From Marinomonas agarivorans (GTDB taxonomy: Bacteria > Pseudomonadota > Gammaproteobacteria > Pseudomonadales > Marinomonadaceae), in contig NHNK02000003.1 in assembly GCA_002173415.2 (NCBI GenBank), positions 124,001-188,000 on the forward strand: a stretch of 64,000 nt of DNA. The letters are read 5' to 3'. The notes under the pieces were generated by a model. That model did no database searches, was not told where the DNA came from, and saw nothing but the letters and a program-made list of their open reading frames with translations. Positions 1 through 9,436 of this stretch are shown piece by piece (positions within the stretch are counted from its first letter, which is position 1; each line of letters begins with the position of its first letter). Made by a program: the position numbers and the translations under genes.

Positions 1-411
1 GCAAAAGGAAACGCAGAGTTGCCACAACGTACTGTGTTTGGTTGGTTCTTTATCGGTGCGTTATGCATCGTAATTCCTTGTTATTTGTTATTGGGTAATC
101 CAGAAAAATTACCTACGACGTCGTTACAATGGGGTGTACTTGTTTATCTCGGTATCGTTGCTTCAGGGCTAGGCTATTTTGCTTGGAATAAAGGCGCAAC
201 CTTGGTCAATATTGGCACCTTGGCGGTGGCAAATAACTTGTTAATTCCGGCAGGAATTCTGGTTAATGTGCTGTTCTGGAACCGCGACGCCGATATTCTG
301 CGCTTAGCCATTGGTGGCGGTATTATTCTGCTGGCACTGTGGGTGAATGATAAGTTTAATCAGCGACGAATATCGGGTGAAAGCAAAGAAAAGCTTGCAG
401 AGGCCGCATAG
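1..411 (+). CDS. DMT/EamA-family inner-membrane transporter, 5' end missing
   Basis: The reading frame is open from base 1, so only the C-terminal part (about 136 residues) is visible and the start lies left of the window. Four hydrophobic segments can be read, around WFFIGALCIVIPCYLL, WGVLVYLGIVASGLGYFAW, LLIPAGILVNVLFW and LAIGGGIILLALWV, with a charged tail ending KEKLAEAA. This matches the second five-helix repeat of drug/metabolite transporters (EamA), usually about 290-300 residues long. Such proteins export amino acids, amines or other metabolites; the substrate cannot be told from this part. The TTG at position 19 is internal, not a start. Confidence 0.75.
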   Translation, partial: AKGNAELPQRTVFGWFFIGALCIVIPCYLLLGNPEKLPTTSLQWGVLVYLGIVASGLGYFAWNKGATLVNIGTLAVANNLLIPAGILVNVLFWNRDADILRLAIGGGIILLALWVNDKFNQRRISGESKEKLAEAA

Positions 412-595
412 AACACTACTTTTTTCACGAGCTTATTGGCGAAATTCTGGTACTGTTTGCTACTAACTATTTGCTGCTAGATAAGCTCGTTCTATTTCAT
501 TGGTAACTTATCTCAATCTTGTCGTGAGCGATTCACTTGTTTCTTATTGTGACCGATAGCGCTTGTGGTGATATGCAAGTCAGATTTTGCCTGGG

Positions 596-635
596 TTGGT
601 CGAAAGTAAATTGGTTTGGCCGAAAGTAAATTGTT
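596..635. repeat. Two tandem copies of a 20-base unit
   Basis: A 20-base unit containing CGAAAGTAAATTG occurs twice in a row with two differences, in the spacer before the DUF945 gene. It is one of many short tandem duplications in this backbone (see findings). The rest of the 412-678 spacer shows no clear signal. Confidence 0.7.
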
Positions 636-678
636 AATGTAGATGGAGTAAGACCATTCACTTTGTAAGGATGTAAAA

Positions 679-2043
679 ATGCGTAAAAAGATTTCAATTA
701 TTTCAGCGGCTGCGGTCATAGCGATTATTTGCCTTGTTGCACCAAAATTTATTGCCACACAATACGAAACTAGCCTTAATGGATTTGTCAGTAAAATCAA
801 TGAGTCCCCCGGTTATGTCGTGCAACTAGACATGTTAGAAACGGGCTGGTTTGGTTCGACGGCAAAAATATCATTGGCTTTTAACTACGATGAAGCTGGT
901 ATTGATTATGCGGCCGAGGTGGAAGGTTTTGAGGCAGAGTTGCTTGTTACAAGCCAATACGGTCCATTATTATTTTCAGACGCTGGGCTTATTGGTCTCT
1001 ATGCTGTCAATGTACAGTGGTTAGATGCCGATTTACGTAGCGTACTAGAGTGGGATGAAAACACACCTTTTTATGAGCTGAACCTTGTGCAAGGAATCAT
1101 CACTGGTATGAGCTTTACGGATGCGATTCCAGCCTTTGTTGGTATAGCAGATGAAATGTCTTTCAGTGGTTACAAAGGCGAAGGCGGTTGGGGTAGTGAG
1201 CTTTCTTATGAAGGACGTATCGATTCTTTTACCGCGACTGATGCCGATGGTGCGATTGTTACGGTTGAAGATGTGCAACTCAATTACTATGCCGATGCCG
1301 AGATTAGCAGCATCGCTAAAGTGCAAGTCTACGACAGTGATCTAAAAGTAGAAGTGGCAAAGGTTAGTGCTAAAGACGATTTCAATCTGAATGACTTCTT
1401 GTTGTACTTCGGCTCTGATGTTGACGATAGCAGCAACACATTCAGCGTTGTATACGGTATGTCTGTGGATGAATTGCTTACTAGTGAAGCAGCACTGAGT
1501 GATGTCTCATTTGAATTAGTATTGGCAAACTTGAATAATCAATTATTCGACAACTTCCAAACGCTCTTAGACAATGCTAATGAAAGTGGTCAAAACGCGC
1601 TAGCAGCAGAAAACTTTCTTGCCTTTATGAACGACAACATCGACCTGTTCCTAGAAACAGGGCCTGAGCTAAATCTAACGAAATTGCAAGCAACCGTACC
1701 CGAAGGGACAACCAAAACGACAATCAACAGTCGCATTGGTGATGTCAGTGGTGAGATGAATGTTGCTCGTTTGTTCTCACCATTTTTCTGGCTATCGAAT
1801 GCTGTGGTTGACGCAAGAATCGAAATGGATGAACTGTTGGCGCAAAGAGTAGGCAAAGAGTTTGTTGCTATACAAACAGGCGCAGACATCGACAACCCTA
1901 GTGTCGCTCAACAGGTCAATGCCATGCTACAAGGGTTGATTCAACAAGGTTTGATCAAGTTGGCCGAGCAAAAATATGTGAGTGAACTGCGTTTAGAAAA
2001 TGGCGAAACAACCGTGAATGGCGTTGCTATACCCTTGTTCTAA
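679..2043 (+). CDS. DUF945 (YdgA-like) protein
   Basis: 454 residues. It starts with a positively charged end and one hydrophobic stretch (residues 5-22, IISAAAVIAIICLVAPKF), a signal anchor or signal peptide, so the protein is probably periplasmic and membrane-tethered. The following YETSLNGFVSKINES and the motif ETGWFGSTAKISL (about residues 54-66) are typical of the DUF945/YdgA family, whose members are about 450-500 residues long and of poorly known function. The gene stands alone with AAGGAT seven bases before the ATG, and is followed by a strong terminator. Confidence 0.75.
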   Translation: MRKKISIISAAAVIAIICLVAPKFIATQYETSLNGFVSKINESPGYVVQLDMLETGWFGSTAKISLAFNYDEAGIDYAAEVEGFEAELLVTSQYGPLLFSDAGLIGLYAVNVQWLDADLRSVLEWDENTPFYELNLVQGIITGMSFTDAIPAFVGIADEMSFSGYKGEGGWGSELSYEGRIDSFTATDADGAIVTVEDVQLNYYADAEISSIAKVQVYDSDLKVEVAKVSAKDDFNLNDFLLYFGSDVDDSSNTFSVVYGMSVDELLTSEAALSDVSFELVLANLNNQLFDNFQTLLDNANESGQNALAAENFLAFMNDNIDLFLETGPELNLTKLQATVPEGTTKTTINSRIGDVSGEMNVARLFSPFFWLSNAVVDARIEMDELLAQRVGKEFVAIQTGADIDNPSVAQQVNAMLQGLIQQGLIKLAEQKYVSELRLENGETTVNGVAIPLF

Positions 2044-2112
2044 GGTGCCATGCTGTTGTTCTAAAGAGCCATGCTGTTTTCTAAATAGCCGCGTATTGTT
2101 TAAAAGCGAAAT

Positions 2113-2146
2113 AAAAAAGGCGTGCTGTTAACAGCACGCCTTTTTT
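2113..2146 (+). terminator. Rho-independent terminator, probably bidirectional
   Basis: The stem GGCGTGCTGTT/AACAGCACGCC is flanked by an A-run on the left and a T-run on the right. It lies between the convergent DUF945 gene and hexR and could serve both. Confidence 0.9.
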
Positions 2147-2185
2147 AGTGTTCTTTTTTAGTATTTGCGCATTGCTATGATTCAG

Positions 2186-3046
2186 CTACGACTCTTTTGG
2201 TAAACGGGTATCCTGAATACTGGCTTTTAGCTTGCGCAAATGGTTATTGAAATCTGGTCCACGCTTCAGTAGTACGCCAGTTGCGAGGGCATCGATCAGG
2301 GTTAAGTAAACAATCCGTGAACTCATTGGAGTATAAATATCCGTATCTTCCGTTTCTTCAATCGGTAACACAACAGAACAATGCTGGGTGAGTGGCGAAT
2401 CAGGGTTAGTAATGCCGATGACCGTCGCGCCTGTTTCTCGCGCAATTCGTGCCGTCTCTATTAAAGGCAGAGTTCGCCCCGTGTAAGAAATAATCACTAC
2501 CGCATCACCAGGGTGCGTACCTGCGGCTGCCATCCGCTGTACGAGAATATCCGTATAAGCCACAACAGGCATATTGAGTCGAAAGAACTTGTGATGGGCG
2601 TCTTGCGCCACAGGGCCAGAAGCCCCAAGGCCATAAAACTCAATGCGGCGTGCTTGAGCCAAGATATCAACCGCACGACTAATTAGCGCTGGTGGCAGTA
2701 TTTCTTGTGCTCTAGTGAGGTTGCTTTTTGCAGCTTCAAACACTTTATTAGTAACGGCACCGGGTGCGTCATCAGGTTCTACATTTAGATTTACATAAGG
2801 TGTGCCCGTGGCGAGGCTTTGGGCAAGTGCAACCTTGAAATCGGGAAAACCACTACCAATTAAACTACGGCAAAAACGGTTTACAGTCGGCTCACTGACT
2901 TCAGAACGCGCCGCCAGTTTGGCGATGCTGGAGTGAATCGTCGATTTAGGGTCAGCAAGAATGGCCTCAGCCACTTTTTTTTCTGACTTGCTTAATGTGT
3001 CTAATCGATTCTGAATTTTGCGAATTATATCTTCGTGCTTATTCAT
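2186..3046 (-). CDS. hexR: RpiR-family regulator HexR
   Basis: 286 residues. An N-terminal helix-turn-helix of the RpiR type (about 15-80; LSKSEKKVAEAILADP, then SEVSEPTVNRFCRSL) precedes a sugar-isomerase (SIS) domain (about 125-265; FYGLGASGPVAQDAHHKFFR, VVIISYTGRTLPLI). HexR is a repressor of central carbon metabolism genes (Entner-Doudoroff pathway, glycolysis/gluconeogenesis) whose SIS domain binds 2-keto-3-deoxy-6-phosphogluconate. The length and the continuous match to remembered HexR sequences (SEPTVNRFCR, SPLTQ, DTDIYTPMSSRI) make this assignment stronger than a generic RpiR call. It is divergent from the phosphotransferase gene. No target operon is visible beside it. Confidence 0.85.
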   Translation of the reverse strand: MNKHEDIIRKIQNRLDTLSKSEKKVAEAILADPKSTIHSSIAKLAARSEVSEPTVNRFCRSLIGSGFPDFKVALAQSLATGTPYVNLNVEPDDAPGAVTNKVFEAAKSNLTRAQEILPPALISRAVDILAQARRIEFYGLGASGPVAQDAHHKFFRLNMPVVAYTDILVQRMAAAGTHPGDAVVIISYTGRTLPLIETARIARETGATVIGITNPDSPLTQHCSVVLPIEETEDTDIYTPMSSRIVYLTLIDALATGVLLKRGPDFNNHLRKLKASIQDTRLPKES

Positions 3047-3125
3047 CGCGTTGTTTTAGGCCCTTTTCTTGACTCTGATTATTCTATTCTTCATTCTGAC
3101 AGCAGGACTGAAATCTGGCAATAAA

Positions 3126-4019
3126 ATGATAGCACTCGCAACCTATTTAGATGAAATAAAACACATTATTCCACCTGCCGCAGAATTGAATCTGGCGGTT
3201 ATCGAGGGAGGATTTTCAAATCACGCACTTTTGCTGCAATGGCATAATCAACCCCGTTGTGTATTGCGTATTCCTGAATTACCCAAAAAAGCCTTTCTCT
3301 TATGCCCTAAAGCAGAAAAACGAGCCCTTGATCAAGCGGTCGTAGAATTACTATCGCCACCTTGTTGGTATTTCAACACCACATCTGGGGTGATGGTGAG
3401 CCAATATGTGCCCCAACAACCATTTGATTGGCAGATACAGCATGACGAGTTGAATGTAGTTCGCCTAGCCAACTGTTTACAACAAATTCACCAAGGGCCA
3501 AGTAATCATGCAGGTTATCGTTTAGAGCATGTGATTAATCATTATCTTGATAATGTCATGCATTACATGCAAGAACCCGAGACGACGACTCCCCCAATAC
3601 TCGCCGAATCTTTGACCAAAGAAGCACACTGGCTACGCACTTTTGCCCAACCTTATTGCCAACAAATACCAGACTATAAGCCTGTTATGTGCCATAACGA
3701 CCTCAATCCGAAAAACTGCTTGGCAGATGAAAGGCACTTTTGGGTGATTGATTGGGAATACGCTGGCGAAGGGGATGCCTTGTTCGATATTGCCTTGGTG
3801 TTTGCGTCGCATAATTTTACGCCAGCGCAAAAAGACCTATTTTTTCAGCATTATCCATCACCTTTGACAGACAACGCTTTGGCAGAGGTGATTGAGAATT
3901 ATCAACATCTTTATAAAATACGAGAAATGGCGTGGATACTATTAAAATGTGCCACATCTAAACAGGGTGATAATTTGGTTTATTACGACACATTCAAGCA
4001 AGAACTACTCAACGCCTGA
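3126..4019 (+). CDS. Thiamine/choline-kinase-like phosphotransferase (APH fold)
   Basis: About 297 residues from the chosen ATG ([11 protein letters not shown]); an upstream in-frame start would add a hydrophobic extension unlike the family. The kinase signature is clear: the Brenner motif [11 protein letters not shown] (catalytic Asp and following Asn) and the metal-binding [17 protein letters not shown] about 20 residues later. This places it in the aminoglycoside phosphotransferase/choline kinase superfamily, near thiamine kinase and LicA-like proteins. It probably phosphorylates a small alcohol such as thiamine or choline; the substrate is not determined. It is divergent from hexR and precedes ung. 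Confidence 0.75.
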   Translation: MIALATYLDEIKHIIPPAAELNLAVIEGGFSNHALLLQWHNQPRCVLRIPELPKKAFLLCPKAEKRALDQAVVELLSPPCWYFNTTSGVMVSQYVPQQPFDWQIQHDELNVVRLANCLQQIHQGPSNHAGYRLEHVINHYLDNVMHYMQEPETTTPPILAESLTKEAHWLRTFAQPYCQQIPDYKPVMCHNDLNPKNCLADERHFWVIDWEYAGEGDALFDIALVFASHNFTPAQKDLFFQHYPSPLTDNALAEVIENYQHLYKIREMAWILLKCATSKQGDNLVYYDTFKQELLNA

Positions 4020-4114
4020 CCGCCCTTTCTAGGCAAGTAAAATCTAAGCAATTAAACCCAAGGCAATACAATCCAAGACAACAAAAAATGCAATACAAAA
4101 AGGACAAGAACATC

Positions 4115-4792
4115 ATGGTGAACACGTTAGATGCAGATTGGCATGATCAGCTAGTAACAGAATTCAATGCACCTTATATGGAGAGCTTGTATGCTTTTCT
4201 TAAAACCCGTCACGAGGCAGGAGCAACCATTTACCCACCAGAACAGGAATGCTTTAGCGCCCTGAATTTAACGCCTTTCTACCAAACGAAAGTGGTGATT
4301 ATTGGCCAAGATCCATATCATGGCCCGAATCAAGCCCATGGCTTGTCGTTCTCCGTGAAAAAGGGCGTCAAAATCCCCCCCTCGTTAGTGAATATTTATA
4401 AAGAGCTGCAAAGTGATTTAGGCATTATGCCGGTGAATCACGGCTGTTTAGAAGAATGGGCCCAACAAGGCGTGCTGTTACTCAACAGCGTACTAACGGT
4501 TGAACAAGCAAGTGCCAATGCCCATCAGGGCAAAGGCTGGGAACAATTTACCGATAAAATTATTGAGCGCCTTAACAGTGAACATAATGGTTTAGTTTTT
4601 ATGCTATGGGGCGCATATGCGCAGAAAAAGGGCAGAGTAATTGATCGAAATCGACACCTAGTGTTAGAAAGCGTACACCCATCGCCCTTGTCAGCACATC
4701 GGGGTTTTTTGGGTTGTCGTCACTTTTCGGCAACAAACCAATATTTGCAATCCATTGGTAAAACACCGATCAACTGGCAACTTTCGTCTTAA
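4115..4792 (+). CDS. ung: Uracil-DNA glycosylase, family 1
   Basis: 225 residues from MVNTLDADW, chosen because AAAGGA lies upstream and the family starts close to this point; an in-frame ATG nine codons earlier is less likely. The water-activating motif GQDPYHGP and the minor-groove motif [11 protein letters not shown] are both intact, as are LLLNSVLTV and [12 protein letters not shown]. The enzyme removes uracil from DNA in base excision repair in the cytoplasm. The length is normal. A string of degenerate short repeats (about 4027-4085) fills the spacer upstream. Confidence 0.95.
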   Translation: MVNTLDADWHDQLVTEFNAPYMESLYAFLKTRHEAGATIYPPEQECFSALNLTPFYQTKVVIIGQDPYHGPNQAHGLSFSVKKGVKIPPSLVNIYKELQSDLGIMPVNHGCLEEWAQQGVLLLNSVLTVEQASANAHQGKGWEQFTDKIIERLNSEHNGLVFMLWGAYAQKKGRVIDRNRHLVLESVHPSPLSAHRGFLGCRHFSATNQYLQSIGKTPINWQLSS

Positions 4793-4847
4793 CACTTTCC
4801 TCACACTTTCCTCTTAGATAAAGTACGAGCCTGACAATTCAAACGCC

Positions 4848-5885
4848 TTATGACTCAAGCTCTGACTCATAAGGCAATGGCCATTTTTTTAAGGGCTTAT
4901 CATTGCAAAAAATCGGTGCCTGCACATCTTGGTCTCCAATGACCGCAAGGCAAAATACCTGATTAAATAACACACTACTCACCACAATATCCGCAACGGC
5001 TCGGCCTTCTCGGTTAGTGAAGGTCGTGAGTGCCGGCGCATCTTTATCTGTCATGTTATCAGTTCCATCGAGTGAGTAACTCAATAAATGCACACGTTTT
5101 TTAAGGTTGCCGCGGTACTGCATGCGCGCCACAATTTCCTGCCCAGTGTAACAACCTTTTTGAAAACTGATGCCGTGGGTGAACTGCATATTCAACATCT
5201 GAGGAACAAACTTTTCACTCGTTGCTTGGCGAATCAATGCTTGGCCGTTGAAAATGGACAGGCCTTGTAACTCATTGTTTACCTGTAACCTTTTATCTGT
5301 GGAATCAGGCTTACATTCAAACGGCAGTTCAAACGGTAACTCAAATAGAGAACCAAACTGCTCAAACACCTCAGCAAGTGGCTGACCTTTTTGCGTGACA
5401 AGCAAGGTTTCACAAATAGGTGACTGACTGGATGGATGACTGGATGACTGGCTGATAGCAATGGCCGTGTTGTTATTCGCCGAATGAGTTGCCAACGGTT
5501 CTGTGGCTGATAACTTTGAGCCATCCGTAAAAAGATGATGGTACTCATACGAGTCACTAACATCCTGCATATCAACCTTAAAAAACACCGCATACTTTTT
5601 TAAGTGGGTGAGTGTCTTAGTCACCATATCGTGATGCATAATTAACAGAACGGCATCATCACTCTGCTGGCAAACATAGAAATTCGTGATAATGCGACCT
5701 TTCACATTACAAATAGCACCAGACAATCCTGTTGTCGGCGTCAGTAAGTTAAAGTCACACGTCGTTTGCCCTTGCAAGAAACGTATCGTATCTGCCCCCG
5801 TTACTTGCAGACACCCCAGCTGATTACTTTCAGTGAGTAACGGGAGAGTAACATCTTCTTGTTTAAGCAATTCAGTGATAAGCAT
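4848..5885 (-). CDS. ygfZ: tRNA-modifying protein YgfZ (folate-binding)
   Basis: 345 residues from the ATG at 5885; an in-frame GTG seven codons upstream has no better ribosome site. The family signature KGCYTGQEIVAR is present with its cysteine, and RFLQGQTTCDFNLL lies near the N-terminus. YgfZ is a GcvT-like folate-binding protein that supports iron-sulfur enzymes such as the tRNA methylthiotransferase MiaB. The middle (about 140-160) carries a serine-rich insertion, encoded where the DNA contains small repeats of GGATGACT, so this segment is probably variable. It is convergent with ung. Confidence 0.85.
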   Translation of the reverse strand: MLITELLKQEDVTLPLLTESNQLGCLQVTGADTIRFLQGQTTCDFNLLTPTTGLSGAICNVKGRIITNFYVCQQSDDAVLLIMHHDMVTKTLTHLKKYAVFFKVDMQDVSDSYEYHHLFTDGSKLSATEPLATHSANNNTAIAISQSSSHPSSQSPICETLLVTQKGQPLAEVFEQFGSLFELPFELPFECKPDSTDKRLQVNNELQGLSIFNGQALIRQATSEKFVPQMLNMQFTHGISFQKGCYTGQEIVARMQYRGNLKKRVHLLSYSLDGTDNMTDKDAPALTTFTNREGRAVADIVVSSVLFNQVFCLAVIGDQDVQAPIFCNDKPLKKWPLPYESELES

Positions 5886-6047
5886 TTTGATACCATTCAA
5901 ATTCACGCGGATAAAATAAAATCTGTCTATCTACAATCTATTCTGAGTGCAGTCTATTCTCAGTGTGCTGCTAATCTGTTTAATAGTACTGAGATGGTTT
6001 TTTTCAAGGCAATGTCACAGGGCAATGTCACAGAAGAATTCATTCCA

Positions 6048-7085
6048 TTAATCGATTGGCATTAACACAGTTTTTGCTTTTTGTCCGGGGATTTCTTTTG
6101 CCAGTTTTGGGACCAAATACCCAGGTAACTCAGCCGCAACCTGTCCCATGAGTTTTTGAGCTTGCGCCAAAGGCACATCAAAATGCGCGGCCCCTTGCAC
6201 TGGATCCATGGTGAACATGTAATAGGGCAGAATACCCGCCTCAAACAAACGCTCACTGAGTGCAACTTGCACCGCGGTTGTGTCATTAACACCTTTTAAA
6301 ATTACCCCTTGATTGAGTAGGGTGACGCCAGCCTTGCGCACTGTGTTTGCAGCCTGTATCACCGCCTCGTCAATTTCATTTGGGTGATTAATGTGCCAAA
6401 CCATAATGATGTTTAGATGAGTACTGTTAACCCAATCCACTAACTCCGCATTAATTCGCTGCGGAATAACAACAGGCAAACGCGTATGAAAACGCACCCG
6501 CTTAATTTGTGGCAAAGTTTCGAGTGACTGAATGCGAGCCGCCAACTGCTTATCTTTCTGCATGAGTGGATCACCACCACTAAAAATCACCTCATTAATG
6601 TGTGAGTGCCGCTCAATATAGTTCAATGTATTTTGCCACTCATCATTTGAAAGCTGATTATCCGCATAAGGAAAATGGCGACGAAAACAATAACGACAAT
6701 TTACCGCACAACTGCCAGAAGCAATAACAAGTAAACGGCTTTTGTATTTATGTACTAATGCGCTTTGTGGAGTGAAGTCGCTCTCTGCTAACGGGTCTTT
6801 AATGTAACCAGAAATAGTGTCTGTTTCTCGGATATCCGGCAATACTTGTAACAACAAAGGGTCATTTGGATTGCCTTTTTCGATACGTTGCAAATACGGC
6901 ATTGGCACCATAAGTGGGAACGCTTGATGGGCATCTTGACCTTTTTTCAATGCCGCTACTGGCAATTGCAACAAGCTCGCCAATACCTCAATGTTTTTTA
7001 CCGCGGTTGCAATAGCGTGCTGCCACGTCATGGTGTCGGGCACCATGTCTATTTCGATGTCAGTTGGTAATAAAGAGGAAGTCAT
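6048..7085 (-). CDS. epmB: EF-P (R)-beta-lysine aminomutase EpmB
   Basis: 345 residues. The radical-SAM cluster motif CAVNCRYCFRRHFPY (CxxxCxxC, about residues 120-134) is present, followed by IFSGGDPLMQKDKQL and the KamA-like C-terminal half (MVWHINHPNEID, DPVQGAAHFDV). EpmB turns (S)-alpha-lysine into (R)-beta-lysine, the substrate EpmA attaches to elongation factor P. Both partners lie nearby on the opposite strand (efp 8692, epmA 9437). The protein matches the short EpmB rather than the longer KamA of lysine fermentation. Duplicated GGCAATGTCACAG units lie just downstream (about 6009-6035). Confidence 0.92.
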   Translation of the reverse strand: MTSSLLPTDIEIDMVPDTMTWQHAIATAVKNIEVLASLLQLPVAALKKGQDAHQAFPLMVPMPYLQRIEKGNPNDPLLLQVLPDIRETDTISGYIKDPLAESDFTPQSALVHKYKSRLLVIASGSCAVNCRYCFRRHFPYADNQLSNDEWQNTLNYIERHSHINEVIFSGGDPLMQKDKQLAARIQSLETLPQIKRVRFHTRLPVVIPQRINAELVDWVNSTHLNIIMVWHINHPNEIDEAVIQAANTVRKAGVTLLNQGVILKGVNDTTAVQVALSERLFEAGILPYYMFTMDPVQGAAHFDVPLAQAQKLMGQVAAELPGYLVPKLAKEIPGQKAKTVLMPID

Positions 7086-7336
7086 AGGCTTGCATCAATC
7101 GAGTGAACAGCCTGCCATTATCCTTGCAGCCTAATGCACTTGGCAAGGAAATTTAGAGTGATATTTAGGGAAGTGGACAGGGGCAGAACAAGAAACTAGA
7201 GCGAGTGTCTCGTCCACACGTTAAAAAGAAATAAAACGTCGCCAAGCGTGTTCCAAATTTTCGGGAATATGTAGCGAAAAGTCGATTAGTGTGTGGAAAA
7301 AGATAAATTAAAAAAAGCTCTTTAATGATTCAAATA

Positions 7337-7381
7337 AAAAACCACTGGGGTTGTCGCAACGTCGGCAACGCCAGTGGTTTT
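7337..7381. terminator. Terminator between epmB and the AntA-like gene
   Basis: AAAACCACTGG pairs with CCAGTGGTTTT across a 22-base loop that can itself fold. A-runs and T-runs on both sides suit termination of the minus-strand AntA-like gene. The rest of the 7086-7423 spacer is A+T-rich and shows no other signal I can support. Confidence 0.7.
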
Positions 7382-7423
7382 ATTGTTTGGCAAACTGCTT
7401 TTAGTGGTTACTTTTTAACTGCG

Positions 7424-8083
7424 TTACAACCTTTCATCCAACAATGATTTGCCTGTGTGTTGTTTGACGTTTTGGATGACTTCATCCACCCATTCTGGGT
7501 CGAGCTTGCTTTTTTCGCTTTTCTCAGGGGTAGGGTCAGGTGTGGCGTTAGGGGTAGCATAGAGATAGGCGAGGTTTTGATATTCCCGAATCGCTTTAAT
7601 CAGGTTGATTAAATCCACGGTTGGGATAATGGCGACATCGTTACCAACCTTGATGGATTGCGCCAACTGATTTAGCTGTTTCACTTTTTTATCGAAAGAT
7701 TCGTGATTGTCTTGCTTGCTAAAGCGATCCCCCAGTTGAAATTCGCATTCCAGTAGGTAATAACGGGCATCTCGGCCCCGCTCGGTACGTTCAATTCGGG
7801 CTAACTCTTTGGCCATATTAAGGCTCAGGCTTACATCTTGTGCTAGTTGGGTGCTGTCGAATGCTAACGCTTCTTCTTGTTCTGCGTTCTCTGCTGCCAA
7901 GAGAACAAAGTCCAGATTCCATTCAAAACCATAATGGCGAATACGGTCCGTTAACCAGTCTTGAAAATGGGTTTCGTTTTGTTCGAGGGGAAAAAGAAAA
8001 TCGTGTAGTTCTTTAGCGTTGATCGCGTAGGTGAAGTGTCTGGATGCATAAATATGCATAAGTTCGTTTTGGTACGTTGCCAT
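7424..8083 (-). CDS. Orphan phage-type antirepressor (AntA/AntB-like)
   Basis: 219 residues. The N-terminal 100 residues fit the phage AntA/AntB antirepressor domain: INAKELHDFL, HFQDWLTDRIRHYGF, then the family hallmark ERTERGRDARYYLLECE. The C-terminal part is charged, with no recognised DNA-binding domain. In phages, such proteins inactivate repressors by protein contact. Here no phage gene surrounds it: it sits between epmB and efp with its own ribosome site (GGAGG) and terminator. It may be a relic of a lost prophage or a domesticated regulator. The spacer upstream contains two large inverted repeats that could be its control region. Confidence 0.65.
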   Translation of the reverse strand: MATYQNELMHIYASRHFTYAINAKELHDFLFPLEQNETHFQDWLTDRIRHYGFEWNLDFVLLAAENAEQEEALAFDSTQLAQDVSLSLNMAKELARIERTERGRDARYYLLECEFQLGDRFSKQDNHESFDKKVKQLNQLAQSIKVGNDVAIIPTVDLINLIKAIREYQNLAYLYATPNATPDPTPEKSEKSKLDPEWVDEVIQNVKQHTGKSLLDERL

Positions 8084-8114
8084 GATTGGCCTCCTGTATT
8101 CTTATAGTTAACCA

Positions 8115-8217
8115 ACCATTTGAAGTGGTATGTTCAAATGGTGGTGGATCAGATTTGGGATACCACTACCGAGATACAGGAACCGGCCCAGCCGAAGCTG
8201 GCCCAAATCGATCCACC
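8115..8217. promoter_or_regulatory. Two consecutive long inverted repeats upstream of the AntA-like gene
   Basis: ACCATTTGAA (8115-8124) and TTCAAATGGT (8133-8142) form a perfect 10-base inverted repeat with an 8-base loop. Immediately after, GGTGGATC-AG-ATTTGGG (8143-8159) pairs with CCCAAAT-C-GATCCACC (8202-8217), enclosing a small CCAGC/GCTGG hairpin with a CGAA loop. The DNA could be an operator pair or encode a structured RNA. The rest of the 8084-8691 spacer has no convincing gene: the plus-strand frame at 8130-8393 runs through these repeats and lacks protein-like composition. The efp promoter must lie in its right half. Confidence 0.6.
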
Positions 8218-8691
8218 ATAACAGACAGGCAGATTCGCGCACAAAAAAAGTCGTGAATTATCAAATGAGACAAAACCGACGACTTAATGCGCCTGTATCA
8301 ATAAAACGGGGTGGTATGCCCGACGTTGGTTTTTCTCAAATGAGTTCCAACGCAAGAACTAGATTAGAGACAGGAACCGAAATCGTCAAGTAAGAATTCT
8401 CGCAAAATTTTGTACGTTATGGATTACGAAGTGGGGCGTTAAAAATACCTAATACGGTTTTAAAAACGCTAAGGTGCTGATACGGCATGATCAGGGGATT
8501 TATCGTAAATTGGGTTCGTTTCGAACCTTTATCTACGATATACTCCAACCACTTTGTATGTTGGCCGCCTAATTTTATCGCTATGGCTGCAAAGGTTTGG
8601 CGAGATGATCGTGGGGCGATTTTACCAACTCTTTTACATAGAACCCTTACTTAAACCACAGTACACACTGTGTTAGCTGAGAGAAAAAAGC

Positions 8692-9264
8692 ATGGCAATT
8701 TCTGCAAGTGATATGCGCAATGGCGCAAAAGTAATGATTGATGGTGACCCTTGTGCGGTATTGGACAACGAGCATGTTAAACCGGGCAAGGGGCAAGCCT
8801 TTAACCGCTTAAAGTTACGGAATTTGAAGTCTGGCCGAGTGTGGGAAAGAACTTTCAAGTCAGGCGATTCAATGGAAGCGGCGGATGTAATGGATACGGA
8901 TATGGAGTATTTGTATACCGATGGTGAGTTTTGGCATTTTATGGCGACAGACGGTTCTTTTGAGCAACATGCGGCTGACGCGACAGCGGTTGGCGATAAT
9001 GTAAAGTGGCTTAAAGAGCAGGAAAAATACGTTATTACCTTATATAACGGTGCGCCACTGGCGATTACGCCACCAAACTTTATTGAACTTGAAGTTACTG
9101 AAACAGACCCAGGTTTAAAAGGTGATACGGCTAACGGTGGTTCTAAGCCTGCCACTTTGGTAACGGGTGCGACGGTGCGTGTGCCTTTGTTTATTAATAT
9201 TGGTGAAGTGTTGCGTATCGATACGCGTACGGGTGAATACGTTTCACGCGCGACGGGTAAGTAG
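8692..9264 (+). CDS. efp: Translation elongation factor P
   Basis: 190 residues, the normal EF-P length, three OB-like domains. The modification loop reads [10 protein letters not shown], with the lysine of PGKG at about position 34 that EpmA/EpmB lysylate in gammaproteobacteria; the C-terminus has the usual [20 protein letters not shown] relieves ribosome stalling at consecutive prolines. The start ATG follows GAGAGAAAAAAGC. EpmB and EpmA flank it, so the whole beta-lysylation pathway is encoded within 4.5 kb. Confidence 0.97.
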   Translation: MAISASDMRNGAKVMIDGDPCAVLDNEHVKPGKGQAFNRLKLRNLKSGRVWERTFKSGDSMEAADVMDTDMEYLYTDGEFWHFMATDGSFEQHAADATAVGDNVKWLKEQEKYVITLYNGAPLAITPPNFIELEVTETDPGLKGDTANGGSKPATLVTGATVRVPLFINIGEVLRIDTRTGEYVSRATGK

Positions 9265-9436
9265 TTTCCTTTCTTCTACACTTCCTTTTTGTTTCACGCC
9301 ATGGGTATTGTGTTATTTGCTATGGCGTGAAGATGGGCTCTTCCTTTTGTTTATGTGCTTTCTGTCATGTGTTTGGATGAGCCATTCCTTTGCATAATGG
9401 CGGTTGTTATGCCGAATAAGAGTAATGGAGTTCAGT

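Noticed and set aside
8130-8393. Plus-strand frame of 87 residues between the AntA-like gene and efp
   Set aside because: It runs through two inverted repeats, is rich in Arg/Trp/Pro from structured DNA, and lacks a ribosome site.
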